Positions 47,325 to 56,819 are shown, counted from the stretch's first letter. The stretch: 64,000 nt of DNA from Bacteroidota bacterium (GCA_027620655.1 JAQCDS010000001.1:489051-553050), one strand, 5' to 3'. Numbers and translations are program-made. The notes: a model not told the origin generated them from the letters alone.

Positions 47325-48752
47325 ATGAATTACACTGCGCAATCGGTATGGGGCAACTGTCTTAAATTTATTAAGGACAACATTCAACCTCAGGCATACA
47401 AAACATGGTTCGAACCCATTGTTGCAGTGAAATTAGCAGATCAATCTTTAAGCATTCAAGTTCCTAGTAAATTTTTCTATGAATGGCTTGAAGAACATTA
47501 TGTAAAAATCCTAAAAGTTGCTTTGACAAAGGAATTGGGTGAAGATGCAAAACTGGTCTACATTATTAAGATGGAAAATACCTACGGCAATAAGCAACCT
47601 TTTACTGAAAAAATACCTAGTTCAAATCGTTCAGCAATTCAATCACAAAGAGCGGACATTCCTCTTAAAAATAAAAATCCAGAGCTCAAGAATCCTTTTA
47701 TTATCCCTGGCATCAGAAATATAAAAATTGAATCTCAGCTCAATCCAACCTATACTTTTGAAAATTTCTTAGAAGGAGATTCTAACAGATTGGCAAGAAA
47801 TGCAGGAATTGCTGTCGCCAATAAGCCCGGTGGAACATCATTTAATCCACTGCTTGTTTTTGGGGGTGTTGGTTTGGGAAAAACACATTTAGCTCACGCT
47901 ATTGGTGTGGATATTAAAGATAAATATCCTGAAAAAACGGTTCTTTATATCTCTGCAGAAAAATTTACACAGCAATATATAGAGTCTGTAAAAAAGAATA
48001 ACAGAAATGATTTTATTCATTTTTATCAAATTATTGATGTCCTTATAATAGATGATGTTCAATTTTTATCTGGAAAGTCAGGAACACAAGATGTATTTTT
48101 CCATATTTTTAATCATTTGCACCAAAACGGCAAGCAAGTTATTTTAACAAGCGATAAAGCACCTGTTGATATGCAAGATATTGAGCAACGTTTGTTATCT
48201 CGATTCAAATGGGGTCTTTCGGCTGAGTTACAAAAACCAGATTTTGAAACACGTGTTTCGATTATAAAAAATAAACTCTACAGAGATGGTGTTGAAATGC
48301 CAGATGATATTGTGGAATATGTTGCTAAAAACATTAAAACAAACGTTAGAGAATTGGAAGGTGCTATCATTTCATTAATTGCACAATCCTCATTCAATAA
48401 AAAGGAAATTACACTATCTCTTGCTAAAGAAATCGTTGAGAAGTTTGTTAAAAATACAAAACGAGAAGTTTCTATAGATTATATCCAAAAAATAGTTTCA
48501 GATTATTTTCAAATGGATGTCGATACACTTCAATCCAAAACAAGAAAACGACATATTGTTCAAGCCCGCCAACTTGCCATGTTCTTCGCCAAGAAATTTA
48601 CCAAAGCTTCATTGGCAAGTATTGGATCTCAAATTGGACAACGAGACCATGCCACTGTTCTTCATGCATGCAAAACAGTAGACAATCTGTCCTCAACAGA
48701 TAAGCAATTTAGAAAATATGTTGAAGATTTAACGAAAAAGCTGTCTGTATAA
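47325..48752 (+). CDS. dnaA: Chromosomal replication initiator protein DnaA
   Basis: A 475-residue AAA+ protein that opens the replication origin. Domain I is residues 1-85 (SVWGNCLKFIKDNIQPQAYK), then a linker, the AAA+ core with Walker A GGVGLGKTHLAHAIG (about 185) and Walker B DVLIIDDVQFLSG, and domain IV with the DnaA-box-recognising QIGQRDHATVLHACKTV near the C-terminus. A low-molecular-weight phosphatase gene follows after 10 bases. The 178-base upstream region has no clear cluster of DnaA boxes. Confidence 0.97.
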   Translation: MNYTAQSVWGNCLKFIKDNIQPQAYKTWFEPIVAVKLADQSLSIQVPSKFFYEWLEEHYVKILKVALTKELGEDAKLVYIIKMENTYGNKQPFTEKIPSSNRSAIQSQRADIPLKNKNPELKNPFIIPGIRNIKIESQLNPTYTFENFLEGDSNRLARNAGIAVANKPGGTSFNPLLVFGGVGLGKTHLAHAIGVDIKDKYPEKTVLYISAEKFTQQYIESVKKNNRNDFIHFYQIIDVLIIDDVQFLSGKSGTQDVFFHIFNHLHQNGKQVILTSDKAPVDMQDIEQRLLSRFKWGLSAELQKPDFETRVSIIKNKLYRDGVEMPDDIVEYVAKNIKTNVRELEGAIISLIAQSSFNKKEITLSLAKEIVEKFVKNTKREVSIDYIQKIVSDYFQMDVDTLQSKTRKRHIVQARQLAMFFAKKFTKASLASIGSQIGQRDHATVLHACKTVDNLSSTDKQFRKYVEDLTKKLSV

Positions 48753-48762
48753 ATCACAATTT

Positions 48763-49221
48763 ATGACTAAAATTCTAATGGTTTGCTTAGGGAATATCTG
48801 CCGATCTCCTTTGGCCGAAGGAATTATGAGGTCAAAACTTTCAAGTACTCATTTTTTTATAGACTCTGCAGGAACAAGTGGATTTCATTCTGGTAATGCT
48901 CCCGATCCACGCTCCATTGAAGTCGCTCAAAAAAACGGTTTAGACATTTCACAACAAAAATCAAGGCCATTTAGGGCTTATGATTTAGAAGAGTTTGATG
49001 TTATTTTTGTAATGGATAAGGCAAATTATCGTGATGTTATTCGGCATGTACAAAATGAGGATGAACGCCAAAAGGTAAAACTCATTTTGAATTATCCAAA
49101 TTCAGAAACAGAAGAAGTACCAGACCCCTATTATGGTGGAAAAAATGGTTTTGATCATGTATACAATTTACTTGAAAAAGCCTGTACCTTTCATAGCAAT
49201 CAATTAATTTCTGAACAATGA
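48763..49221 (+). CDS. Low-molecular-weight protein-tyrosine-phosphatase
   Basis: A 152-residue phosphatase with the P-loop VCLGNICRSPLAEG (nucleophilic Cys8) near the N-terminus and the general-acid loop DPYYGGKNGFDHV. The family dephosphorylates tyrosine or arsenate-type substrates. It overlaps the next gene by 4 bases, and its start follows the dnaA stop by 10 bases, so the three genes probably form an operon. Confidence 0.93.
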   Translation: MTKILMVCLGNICRSPLAEGIMRSKLSSTHFFIDSAGTSGFHSGNAPDPRSIEVAQKNGLDISQQKSRPFRAYDLEEFDVIFVMDKANYRDVIRHVQNEDERQKVKLILNYPNSETEEVPDPYYGGKNGFDHVYNLLEKACTFHSNQLISEQ

Positions 49222-49925
49222 GTGGAAAATTATACCTAATTCCCAACACATTAGGCGATGTAGCACCATTGGAAACAATGCCTATTTCTATAAAAAAAAT
49301 CATTGAAGAAGTTGATATTTATATTGTAGAGAACGAAAAATCTGCCCGACGATTTATCAAATCTGTGAGCGCATCAAAACCTCAATCAGAATTAAGATTA
49401 TTCCCTTTAAATAAATTTACTGCGCCTTCTGAAATACCAACCTATCTACAGCCTTGCAAGCAAGGCATTTCTGTAGGACTTATTTCTGATGCTGGATGTC
49501 CAGGAGTAGCTGATCCAGGTTCAGAAGTTGTACGTTTGGCACATCAAAATTCTATTGAAGTCGTTCCTTTGGTAGGGCCTTCTTCTATTTTATTAGCCAT
49601 GATGGCCTCTGGAATGAATGGTCAAAATTTTGCTTTCAACGGCTATCTTCCAATTGATAAAAATGAGCGAAAAACAAAATTAAAACAATTGGAAAAACGT
49701 TCTTTTGAGGAACAACAGGCACAATTGTTTATTGAAACGCCTTATCGTAACCAAAAGCTACTTGAAGATATGTGTCGGATTTTACACCAAAATACACGTA
49801 TTTGTTTAGCGATTGATTTGACACTTCAAACAGAGTATATCAAAACACAAAAAGTTTCGCAATGGAAAACTACAAAAATAGAGTTCCATAAAAGACCAAC
49901 GCTATTTATTATTCAAAAAGACTAG
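49218..49925 (+). CDS. RsmI-like SAM-dependent methyltransferase
   Basis: A 235-residue tetrapyrrole-methylase-fold protein related to RsmI, which modifies C1402 of 16S rRNA. Family landmarks are the start GKLYLIPNTLGDVAPLETMP, GISVGLISDAGCPGVADPGS and VVPLVGPSSILLAMMASG. It is shorter than classical RsmI (about 285) but of normal size for the flavobacterial form. Exact activity is therefore uncertain. It overlaps the phosphatase gene by 4 bases. Confidence 0.85.
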   Translation: MSGKLYLIPNTLGDVAPLETMPISIKKIIEEVDIYIVENEKSARRFIKSVSASKPQSELRLFPLNKFTAPSEIPTYLQPCKQGISVGLISDAGCPGVADPGSEVVRLAHQNSIEVVPLVGPSSILLAMMASGMNGQNFAFNGYLPIDKNERKTKLKQLEKRSFEEQQAQLFIETPYRNQKLLEDMCRILHQNTRICLAIDLTLQTEYIKTQKVSQWKTTKIEFHKRPTLFIIQKD

Positions 49926-49935
49926 AAATTATTTC

Positions 49936-50592
49936 CTATAAAAGCTTTGCTTTTGGACGACGATTTGGTACTATAAATGAAGTGTCGTAAGAAGAAAAAT
50001 TACGTATATAAGATTCAATTTCTGTACCAAAAGCATCCGTAAATCCAATGGCGCCATAGCTTCTCAAATAGCGTTTTACATTGCCTGCACCAGCCAAATG
50101 TGCAGCAGCCAAAATACCTGATTCTGTAACTACAGTGCCATTGACTTTGTGTCCAACAAAACGTTTGATGTCTCTTCTTAAAATCCACTTATTACGTTTT
50201 ACATTGGCTAAAAAAGCTTTTTCTTGAAGTTTTGGATTGTTCAAAAACTCATATGAATTATAAATTCCTATAAGTTTTAAGGTTGAAGCCCCAAACTGGT
50301 ATTTTCCTAAATATCCCAAAGCGTTAACAACAGTGTATTTTCCTTGAGACTCTTTAAATGCTATGGCTTCTTTAAAACCAACATAGGAACGGTCTAAAAA
50401 GATATAGTTTTCTGTGATAAATTCCTCTACCTTTTCATCAGGAATGTATGGTGACAGATTGTAGTTATAAGTAATAGTAGGGGTGTTTTTCAATGGAACT
50501 ATTTCATTTTCAAGAGGTGTTGTAGCTCCAAGAAAGATAAAACATATAACTAGAGTCAATATAAGGGGCAAAATATGTTTAATCGTTTTCAT
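49936..50592 (-). CDS. Lysozyme-fold (transglycosylase-like) exported protein
   Basis: A 218-residue protein with an N-terminal hydrophobic export segment (HILPLILTLVICFIFLGA). A lysozyme-type helical core follows, with the candidate catalytic Glu in GFKEAIAFKESQGKYTVVNA and motifs LGYLGKYQFGASTLKLIG and AAHLAGAGNVKRYL, as in soluble lytic transglycosylases and muramidases. It probably cleaves peptidoglycan. I start at the ATG at 50592; an ATG at 50631 would add 13 residues without similarity. It lies downstream of mltG on the same strand. Confidence 0.75.
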   Translation of the reverse strand: MKTIKHILPLILTLVICFIFLGATTPLENEIVPLKNTPTITYNYNLSPYIPDEKVEEFITENYIFLDRSYVGFKEAIAFKESQGKYTVVNALGYLGKYQFGASTLKLIGIYNSYEFLNNPKLQEKAFLANVKRNKWILRRDIKRFVGHKVNGTVVTESGILAAAHLAGAGNVKRYLRSYGAIGFTDAFGTEIESYIRNFSSYDTSFIVPNRRPKAKLL

Positions 50593-50678
50593 TGTTTTTA
50601 ATTTTAAGCAAAAGCTATTTTTAAAAAACAATGCAAAGATACGAAAAAATAAAAAATGCTGAAAATCAATGAGTTACG

Positions 50679-51722
50679 TTAGTTTTTAACTCCTTTTTCA
50701 TTTAAATAATTATGATAGGAACGTGCATTATTATTGTGGTCAGAAAGTGTCTCTGCAAACTTATGGAACCCTGGACGGTTTCGATCTGCAGCAAAATAGA
50801 AAAATTTATGCTGTTCATAATTTAAAACAGCATCTATAGCAACCAAATCGGGCATGGCAATAAGTCCTGGAGGTAGCCCCTTATACATATAAGTATTGTA
50901 TGGCGATTTTATTGCTTTGTGTTTATTGAGGACACGCATAATGATTTTATTTTTATACTCTGGCAATTTGTAGGCTGCAAATTTTAAGGTGGGGTCGGCT
51001 TGCAATGGCCACCCATTTTTCAATCTATTTATATACACCCCAGCCACACGTTTTTGTTCACTTTTTTGCTTAGATTCCTCCTGAACGATAGCTGCAAGAA
51101 TTGCAACTTCTGTTGGCGATAAGCCCATATTTTTTGCTTTATCTTGACGTTTTTTATTCCAAAAATTACGATAAGATTTAAGCATTTTTGCTCTAAATTT
51201 TTCTGGAGAAGTGTTCCAAAAAAACTCATAACTGTTGGGTAAATACATAGCAAGAGCTGTTTCAGAAGTGAAGCCATGGTCTTTTAAAAACTCTTTATCT
51301 GCAAAGGCTTGAATAAGAGATAAGCTATCGGGTTCAATTTGATTTGAAATTCTTTTGGCCAAGACTTCTAGACTGTGCTGATTATTAAAAGTAATTTTGA
51401 TAGGGCTATTTTGACTTCTAATAGAGTTTATTATATCATTATTGGTCATGCCTTTTGTAATCCGATAGCGCCCGGGTTTAACATTTGTTGTATACTTTTT
51501 TTGTTGAGCAAGTATATCAAATTTCTCAATATCCTTTAGCAAAGGTTCTAAATCAGATTTAACTTCTTGATAACTCGCTCCAGTTGAGATAAAAATGTAA
51601 GCCTCTTTTCCATTAAACGCTGTATTGGGAACTAACATAATGGAATAGATATAATAAGAAAAATATGCAATAGCCACAAGGCCAAACAAAACAAGTGAAA
51701 TGGCAATTTTTTTGATATTCAT
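50679..51722 (-). CDS. mltG: Endolytic murein transglycosylase MltG
   Basis: A 347-residue inner-membrane enzyme that cuts nascent glycan strands and so limits their length. One N-terminal helix (about 5-27) is followed by a LysM-like segment and the YceG catalytic domain; the catalytic Glu is in ILAAIVQEESKQKSEQ, and further signatures are GVYINRLKNGWPLQADPT and SPYNTYMYKGLPPGLIAMP. It follows dapF by 3 bases, so the two are co-transcribed. Confidence 0.94.
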   Translation of the reverse strand: MNIKKIAISLVLFGLVAIAYFSYYIYSIMLVPNTAFNGKEAYIFISTGASYQEVKSDLEPLLKDIEKFDILAQQKKYTTNVKPGRYRITKGMTNNDIINSIRSQNSPIKITFNNQHSLEVLAKRISNQIEPDSLSLIQAFADKEFLKDHGFTSETALAMYLPNSYEFFWNTSPEKFRAKMLKSYRNFWNKKRQDKAKNMGLSPTEVAILAAIVQEESKQKSEQKRVAGVYINRLKNGWPLQADPTLKFAAYKLPEYKNKIIMRVLNKHKAIKSPYNTYMYKGLPPGLIAMPDLVAIDAVLNYEQHKFFYFAADRNRPGFHKFAETLSDHNNNARSYHNYLNEKGVKN

Positions 51723-51725
51723 AGT

Positions 51726-52511
51726 TTAATTTGAGATTGAAATTGTACCTTCAAAAACTGATATTGCTGAACCAGATAGCCACACATTATTATAAATTTT
51801 ACCATCAAAATTAAAAGAAACCTGAAGTTGACCTCCTCTTGTCTCAAGAATGACATTTTCTGAATCCGTTTGCTTAGTATGATGCATTGCTATCGCAGCA
51901 GCAGTTGCCCCAGTACCACAAGACAAGGTTTCATCTTCTACTCCACGTTCATAGGTACGAATAGCAAATGTGTTCTGATGTATTTGTTTTAAAAAGTTGA
52001 CATTAATTCCCTCATCTAAAAAAAGAGAACTGCGACGAATTTTCATTCCTTCAGTCTTAACATCCAATGTATCAATATCCGATTTCAAAGTCACATAGTG
52101 TGGTGAGCCAGTATCCAAAGTTGTGTAGTCTTGTTGTATATGAATTTCGTTTACAGATTGCATTTTAAGATGAATATTTAGTCCCTCAATACGCGCATCG
52201 TGAGTGCCATCTATTGCCAAAAACGTTGTGTGTTGTTCAACAATTCCAAGTTGTTTGGCAAATGCAGTAATGCATCGTCCACCATTGCCACACATGGTAC
52301 TTTCATTACCATCCGCATTAAAATACACCATCCTAAAATCATAGTTTGGAGTATTTTCCAACAAAATTAGTCCATCGGCACCAATGCCAAAACGGCGGTC
52401 GCAAAGTTGTGCAACAAGTTTGGTATTATTTTTGTCAAAGATTTGTGTACGATTATCAATCATCACAAAATCATTTCCGGTGGCTTGATATTTGTAAAAC
52501 TTTAGTGTCAT
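51726..52511 (-). CDS. dapF: Diaminopimelate epimerase
   Basis: A 261-residue enzyme converting LL- to meso-diaminopimelate for lysine and peptidoglycan. The two catalytic cysteines are in STMCGNGGRCITAFA and LSCGTGATAAAIA; the substrate-binding start is FYKYQATGNDFVMIDNR. The gene heads the leftward dapF-mltG group and is divergent from the DegP-type protease gene. Confidence 0.95.
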   Translation of the reverse strand: MTLKFYKYQATGNDFVMIDNRTQIFDKNNTKLVAQLCDRRFGIGADGLILLENTPNYDFRMVYFNADGNESTMCGNGGRCITAFAKQLGIVEQHTTFLAIDGTHDARIEGLNIHLKMQSVNEIHIQQDYTTLDTGSPHYVTLKSDIDTLDVKTEGMKIRRSSLFLDEGINVNFLKQIHQNTFAIRTYERGVEDETLSCGTGATAAAIAMHHTKQTDSENVILETRGGQLQVSFNFDGKIYNNVWLSGSAISVFEGTISISN

Positions 52512-52519
52512 ATTCCTTG

Positions 52520-52527
52520 CAAATATA
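52520..52527 (-). promoter_or_regulatory. Putative -7 element abutting dapF
   Basis: On the minus strand it reads TATATTTG, a perfect TAnnTTTG match only 8 bases before the dapF start codon, so the mRNA leader would be very short. Confidence 0.4.
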
Positions 52528-52640
52528 TGAATATTTATATGGAACTTTTCACTGTTAAAAGAGCGTTAAATTTTTATGTAACACTCAATAAAAAAATTAA
52601 TTTTAAGTTATATTTATTTAAGAATTTAAACATCAAGATC

Positions 52641-54038
52641 ATGAAAAAACTATTCACTTTATTAGCAGTATCGGCTCTTGGTGGTGCAATGACCCTTGGC
52701 GTCTACACCCAATTGCAGCCAAAAAATGAAAATCAAACCGAGAATAAGATCTCTTCATTACCTTTTGTGCAAGCAGTAAACTATTCTCCAACAGCAAATG
52801 GAGGCACCAATGTAGATTTTACAACGGCAGCAGAAAAAACATTAAATGCCGTGGTTCATGTGAAGAACACAACAATAAGCAGAGGATATACCTCTTTTGA
52901 AGATTTATTTTTTGGTCGTCCACAAAGTCGTGAACAAATTGGTACAGGTTCGGGAGTAATCATTTCTCCAGATGGTTATATCATTACTAATAATCATGTG
53001 ATTGATGGTGCTCAATCTATAGAAGTGACAACCAATGACAATAAAATTTTCGAAGCTGAGCTTGTAGGAACAGACCCTTCAACAGATATTGCATTATTAA
53101 AAATTGATGCAAATACAGAATTAAGCTATACGACTTTTGGTGATAGTAATAGTACAAGAGTTGGGGAATGGGTTTTGGCTGTTGGCAATCCTTTTAATTT
53201 AACCTCAACAGTAACGGCTGGAATTATTAGTGCAAAATCTAGAGATTTATCTGGTAGAAATACACAATCCTTTATTCAAACAGATGCTGCAGTTAATCCT
53301 GGAAATTCTGGTGGAGCATTAGTAAATATTCACGGAGACCTTATAGGAATCAATACCGCAATTTCTTCTCAAACGGGCTCATATATTGGCTATTCTTTTG
53401 CTGTTCCAAGTAATATTGCTCGAAAAGTTGTAAGTGATATTATGGAATATGGAAATGTTCAAAATGGTATTTTGGGTGTCATAGGCCAGGAACTCAATAG
53501 TAAAAATTCTGAAGAATTTGGAATTGACGAAACAGAAGGATTTTATGTTAGCGAAGTTCAAAAAAATAGTGGAGCGGAAATTTCTGGTATTCAACAAGGT
53601 GATGTTATTAAAAGCATCAATGGTGTAAAAATTTCAAAATTTTCTGATTTACGTGGATTTTTAAATACAAAAAGCCCAGAGGACATAGTAGAAGTTACAT
53701 TAAAAAGAGATGATGAAATTAAAATTGTAAACGTTACCCTTGAAAGATTGACAACCATAGACGTCCCAATTATTGGAACATTAAAAGAGCTTAGCCCATC
53801 AGAGCTAAAAGCAAGAGATAGTGAGTATGGTTTGTTGTTGCAAGAATTATCAACTTACAACAAAGAAGACTGGGTTGCCGATGGTGTTGATGAAGGAAGT
53901 CTAATTGTTGCTATAAACGATATTAAAGTCAACTCTATTTCGGATGTAAAAAAGGCTCTAAAGGAGTACTCCAACAGGGTAATACGACTTACGGTCGTCA
54001 AAAATAACGGTGAAAAAATGGTGTATCGCTTTAGATAA
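52641..54038 (+). CDS. DegP/HtrA-type periplasmic serine protease
   Basis: A 465-residue protease/chaperone of envelope quality control. The N-terminus is a signal/anchor (MKKLFTLLAVSALGGAMTLG). The trypsin-like domain has the catalytic triad His in YIITNNHVIDGA, Asp in STDIALLKID, and Ser in AAVNPGNSGGALV. Two PDZ domains follow (about 285-365 and 380-460), with GFYVSEVQKNSGAEISGIQQ in the first. I start at the ATG at 52641; the frame is open 38 codons further upstream but that segment lacks similarity. It ends with a good terminator. Confidence 0.92.
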   Translation: MKKLFTLLAVSALGGAMTLGVYTQLQPKNENQTENKISSLPFVQAVNYSPTANGGTNVDFTTAAEKTLNAVVHVKNTTISRGYTSFEDLFFGRPQSREQIGTGSGVIISPDGYIITNNHVIDGAQSIEVTTNDNKIFEAELVGTDPSTDIALLKIDANTELSYTTFGDSNSTRVGEWVLAVGNPFNLTSTVTAGIISAKSRDLSGRNTQSFIQTDAAVNPGNSGGALVNIHGDLIGINTAISSQTGSYIGYSFAVPSNIARKVVSDIMEYGNVQNGILGVIGQELNSKNSEEFGIDETEGFYVSEVQKNSGAEISGIQQGDVIKSINGVKISKFSDLRGFLNTKSPEDIVEVTLKRDDEIKIVNVTLERLTTIDVPIIGTLKELSPSELKARDSEYGLLLQELSTYNKEDWVADGVDEGSLIVAINDIKVNSISDVKKALKEYSNRVIRLTVVKNNGEKMVYRFR

Positions 54039-54060
54039 ATTAAAGACATATAATTTATAA

Positions 54061-54094
54061 AAATCACTCATTTATTTATGGGTGATTTTTTTTT
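54061..54094 (+). terminator. Terminator of the DegP-type protease gene
   Basis: AAATCACTCAT and ATGGGTGATTT form an 11-bp stem with one G-T wobble and a 6-base loop, followed by a run of T residues, 22 bases after the stop codon. Confidence 0.85.
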
Positions 54095-54126
54095 AAATAT
54101 TATTTACGAAAACGTTATAGTTATTA

Positions 54127-54134
54127 TACTTTTG
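54127..54134 (+). promoter_or_regulatory. Putative -7 promoter element for GAPDH
   Basis: TACTTTTG matches TAnnTTTG, 31 bases before the ATG at 54166, just after a terminator. Confidence 0.45.
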
Positions 54135-54165
54135 CAGTAATTTTATAACAAACATTTTTAGATTT

Positions 54166-55614
54166 ATGTCAAATAATGCCTCCTACGAAAAAGAAATAGC
54201 TTTACAAACCAACTGCAGAAAATCGGCTGTTGAATTTATAAAAATTGTAAATGACTTATGGTATGATGATGCCATTGAACTGGTTATTTTCAGAAATCAA
54301 CTTATCGACAAAAATGTTAATGAAATTTTACGACTTCACGATTATGCAAGTGCATTTTTGAATAAGCCGATCTCTATTTTTGACGCTGTTGAAGTGGCAA
54401 GAGCCATTCAAAATTTACGCCTTCCTCCATCAAAAATTGACATCGGAAAACTAACCTATGAATTTCACAAAAAAGCCCCTGAACATAACGATGTTTTTAC
54501 GTTTATTTCAAATCAATTAAAAGCACACAAAAAACAGAAAAACATTACTCCAAGAGATGTCGTTTTATATGGTTTTGGTCGAATTGGACGTTTGGTCGCT
54601 AGAGAATTGATGCTCAAGAATGGCAAAGGAAGTCAATTGCGACTACGTGCTATTGTAACTCGAGGAGCAGTCACCAAAGAAGTCTTGGAAAAACGGGCCA
54701 CATTATTGAGTAATGACTCCGTTCATGGAGAATTTCCTGGGACTGTTCATGCAGATTTTAAAAAAAATGCGCTCATTATTAATGGAACAACAGTCCATAT
54801 TATTTCTAGTAATGCACCAGAAGACATAAATTATACAGCATATGATATTAAAAATGCGTTAGTGATAGACAATACTGGAGCGTTTCGAACAAAAGAAGCA
54901 CTTGAGCGTCACTTACAAGCCAAAGGCATTGAAAAAGTTCTGCTTACTGCACCTGGAAATGGGATTCCAAATATTGTTTATGGAGTCAATCAAACTAAAT
55001 ACAACCCCAAAGAACATTCTATTTTTTCAGCAGCATCTTGTACCACAAATGCTATAACGCCTATTCTAAAAGTAATGGATGATGCTTTGGGTGTAGCATA
55101 TGGTCACCTCGAAACCATTCATGCCTATACCAACGATCAAAATTTAGTGGACAATATGCACAAAAAATACCGCCGTGGTCGTGCTGCAGCACTCAATATG
55201 GTTATTACCGAAACTGGCGCTGGAAAAGCGGTAAGCAAAGCCCTACCAAATCTTGAGGGTAAGCTCACGTCCAATGCTATTAGAGTCCCTGTGCCCAATG
55301 GAAGTTTAGCAATTTTAAACCTAGAATTATCCAAGAAAACAACATTACAAAAACTCAATAATCTTCTCAAACAACATGCACTTGAAGGCCCTTTGGTAGA
55401 ACAAATAAAATATGAATTGAGTGATGAATTGGTATCAAGTGATATTGTAGGGAGCAGTGCACCAGCAATTTTTGATAGCAAGGCAACTATTGTTAGAGAC
55501 AGTGGAAAGAATGTAGTCCTATATATTTGGTATGACAACGAATATGGCTACAGCCACCAAGTGATTCGTTTAGCAAAATACATGGCAGAAGTTAGACGGT
55601 TTACCTACTATTAG
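54166..55614 (+). CDS. Glyceraldehyde-3-phosphate dehydrogenase, long form
   Basis: A 482-residue GAPDH, about 145 residues longer than the usual 335 because of an N-terminal helical extension (about 1-125) typical of the long form in Bacteroidota. The Rossmann motif DVVLYGFGRIGRLVARELM begins near 127, and the catalytic Cys is in FSAASCTTNAITPIL; the catalytic His lies in the C-terminal half. It interconverts glyceraldehyde-3-phosphate and 1,3-bisphosphoglycerate. Whether it is glycolytic or gluconeogenic cannot be told from sequence. It is followed by trmD with its own promoter. Confidence 0.93.
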   Translation: MSNNASYEKEIALQTNCRKSAVEFIKIVNDLWYDDAIELVIFRNQLIDKNVNEILRLHDYASAFLNKPISIFDAVEVARAIQNLRLPPSKIDIGKLTYEFHKKAPEHNDVFTFISNQLKAHKKQKNITPRDVVLYGFGRIGRLVARELMLKNGKGSQLRLRAIVTRGAVTKEVLEKRATLLSNDSVHGEFPGTVHADFKKNALIINGTTVHIISSNAPEDINYTAYDIKNALVIDNTGAFRTKEALERHLQAKGIEKVLLTAPGNGIPNIVYGVNQTKYNPKEHSIFSAASCTTNAITPILKVMDDALGVAYGHLETIHAYTNDQNLVDNMHKKYRRGRAAALNMVITETGAGKAVSKALPNLEGKLTSNAIRVPVPNGSLAILNLELSKKTTLQKLNNLLKQHALEGPLVEQIKYELSDELVSSDIVGSSAPAIFDSKATIVRDSGKNVVLYIWYDNEYGYSHQVIRLAKYMAEVRRFTYY

Positions 55615-55641
55615 AAAACAAGACAATAAGCATAATTCACT

Positions 55642-55649
55642 TATATTTG
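55642..55649 (+). promoter_or_regulatory. Putative -7 promoter element for trmD
   Basis: TATATTTG, a perfect TAnnTTTG match, 18 bases before the trmD ATG. Confidence 0.45.
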
Positions 55650-55667
55650 TAATCAAATTTATGTGTT

Positions 55668-56360
55668 ATGCGCATCGACATTATTAGTGTGGTTCCCGAA
55701 TTGCTCAAAAGCCCGTTTGAAGCCTCTATTCTCAAACGTGCTATAGAAGCCAATTTAGTAGACGTATATGTTCACAACCTTAGAGACTACACTACCGATA
55801 ATTATAAGTCTGTAGATGACTATCAATTTGGAGGTGGTGCAGGAATGGTGATGACTATTGAACCCATTGACAAATGTATTACTAAATTAAAAGCAGAACG
55901 TAATTATGACGAAGTCATATATATGACTCCAGATGGTGAAGTATTAAATCAGAGCATGGCCAATCAATTATCGCTCAAAGGAAATCTGATTATTTTATGT
56001 GGGCATTATAAAGGTGTAGACCAGCGTGTACGCGATCATTTTATTACCAAAGAAATTTCTATTGGTGACTACGTTCTTTCGGGTGGCGAATTGGGTGCAG
56101 CGGTATTATGCGATGCTATTATTCGACTCATTCCTGGTGTATTGGGTAATGAAACCTCTGCCCTCACCGATTCTTTTCAAGACAATCTTTTGGCACCGCC
56201 TATTTACACCCGACCACGTTCCTATAAGGGATGGGATGTCCCTGAATTGTTGTTTAGTGGTAATTTTCCTGAAATAGAACAATGGCGTGAAGCCAAAGCC
56301 CTTGAACACACCAAATCCCGTAGACCAGATTTGTTGGGCTCTGAAGTTGAGAAAGATTAA
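55668..56360 (+). CDS. trmD: tRNA (guanine-N1)-methyltransferase TrmD
   Basis: A 230-residue SPOUT-fold enzyme making m1G37 in tRNA, which prevents frameshifting. Family signatures are the start [19 protein letters not shown], the conserved [16 protein letters not shown], and the SAM-binding trefoil knot with [15 protein letters not shown] and [15 protein letters not shown]. In many bacteria trmD and rplS share an operon; here rplS is 460 bases further on with its own promoter, separated by a small frameshifted gene. Confidence 0.96.
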   Translation: MRIDIISVVPELLKSPFEASILKRAIEANLVDVYVHNLRDYTTDNYKSVDDYQFGGGAGMVMTIEPIDKCITKLKAERNYDEVIYMTPDGEVLNQSMANQLSLKGNLIILCGHYKGVDQRVRDHFITKEISIGDYVLSGGELGAAVLCDAIIRLIPGVLGNETSALTDSFQDNLLAPPIYTRPRSYKGWDVPELLFSGNFPEIEQWREAKALEHTKSRRPDLLGSEVEKD

Positions 56361-56390
56361 TTTTTTTGTATCTTAGCTTAGAGAATAAAC

Positions 56391-56442
56391 ACCAAATCTA
56401 TTCGACTATCATAAGCCAAAAAAATGGACCTATAGATTTGGT
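56391..56442. repeat. 10-bp inverted repeat downstream of trmD
   Basis: ACCAAATCTA (56391-56400) and TAGATTTGGT (56433-56442) are perfect complements around a 32-base centre. There is no T run directly after it, so it is a weak terminator candidate; it might form a leader structure for the small gene at 56465. Confidence 0.5.
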
Positions 56443-56464
56443 CTAACCCTAAAAATCTATTGTT

Positions 56465-56646
56465 ATGGAACAACCTAAAAACAAAAACTACAAACCTTAT
56501 TTATTTTTCTATTACTCTCTACGTTTTCAATAATGATTCTCGCCATCGAAGAAGGGCTTAAAAACTTAGCAGTTGCTGCGACAATCACAGGGGTACTCAT
56601 TATTGGTTATGGCCTATTTAGTGTACTCAATGTCACTGGAAAATAG
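56465..56646 (+). pseudogene. Small two-helix membrane protein, frameshifted
   Basis: From the ATG at 56465 (MEQPKNKNYKPYLFF) the frame stops after 22 codons, but adding one T to the T5 run at 56504-56508 continues it as LLLSTFSIMILAIEEGLKNL and a second hydrophobic helix, ending NVTGK at a TAG (60 residues). The hydrophobicity and charge pattern, with a basic N-terminus, look like a genuine small inner-membrane protein. I do not recognise the family. It lies between trmD and rplS. Either the gene has decayed or the source sequence lacks a base. Confidence 0.6.
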
Positions 56647-56718
56647 GTGTTTTAAACAAAGTATTTCTATAACTTAAAGTTATAATAGTCAAAGGAAGTA
56701 CAAAAAGTTAATTAAAAA

Positions 56719-56748
56719 TTGTAATCATTTAATTATTGTTTATATTTG
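56719..56748 (+). promoter_or_regulatory. Promoter of rplS
   Basis: TTG at 56719-56721 and TATATTTG at 56741-56748, separated by 19 bases, an excellent match to the Bacteroidota -33/-7 consensus. The transcript would carry a leader of about 65 bases before the ATG at 56820. Confidence 0.65.
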
Positions 56749-56819
56749 CACCCACTTTTGGATCAACCTCTAGCGAAAATCGTACATGTTGCTTCAAAGA
56801 AATTCATAAAATAATAACT

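Noticed and set aside
52527..52640. Longer start for the DegP-type protease (38 extra residues)
   Set aside because: The extension lacks similarity and would bury the obvious signal sequence MKKLFTLLAVSALGG inside the protein.
56736..56819. 28-residue N-terminal extension of L19
   Set aside because: It would begin on top of the promoter -7 element and has no conserved residues; L19 begins at MESLIKF.
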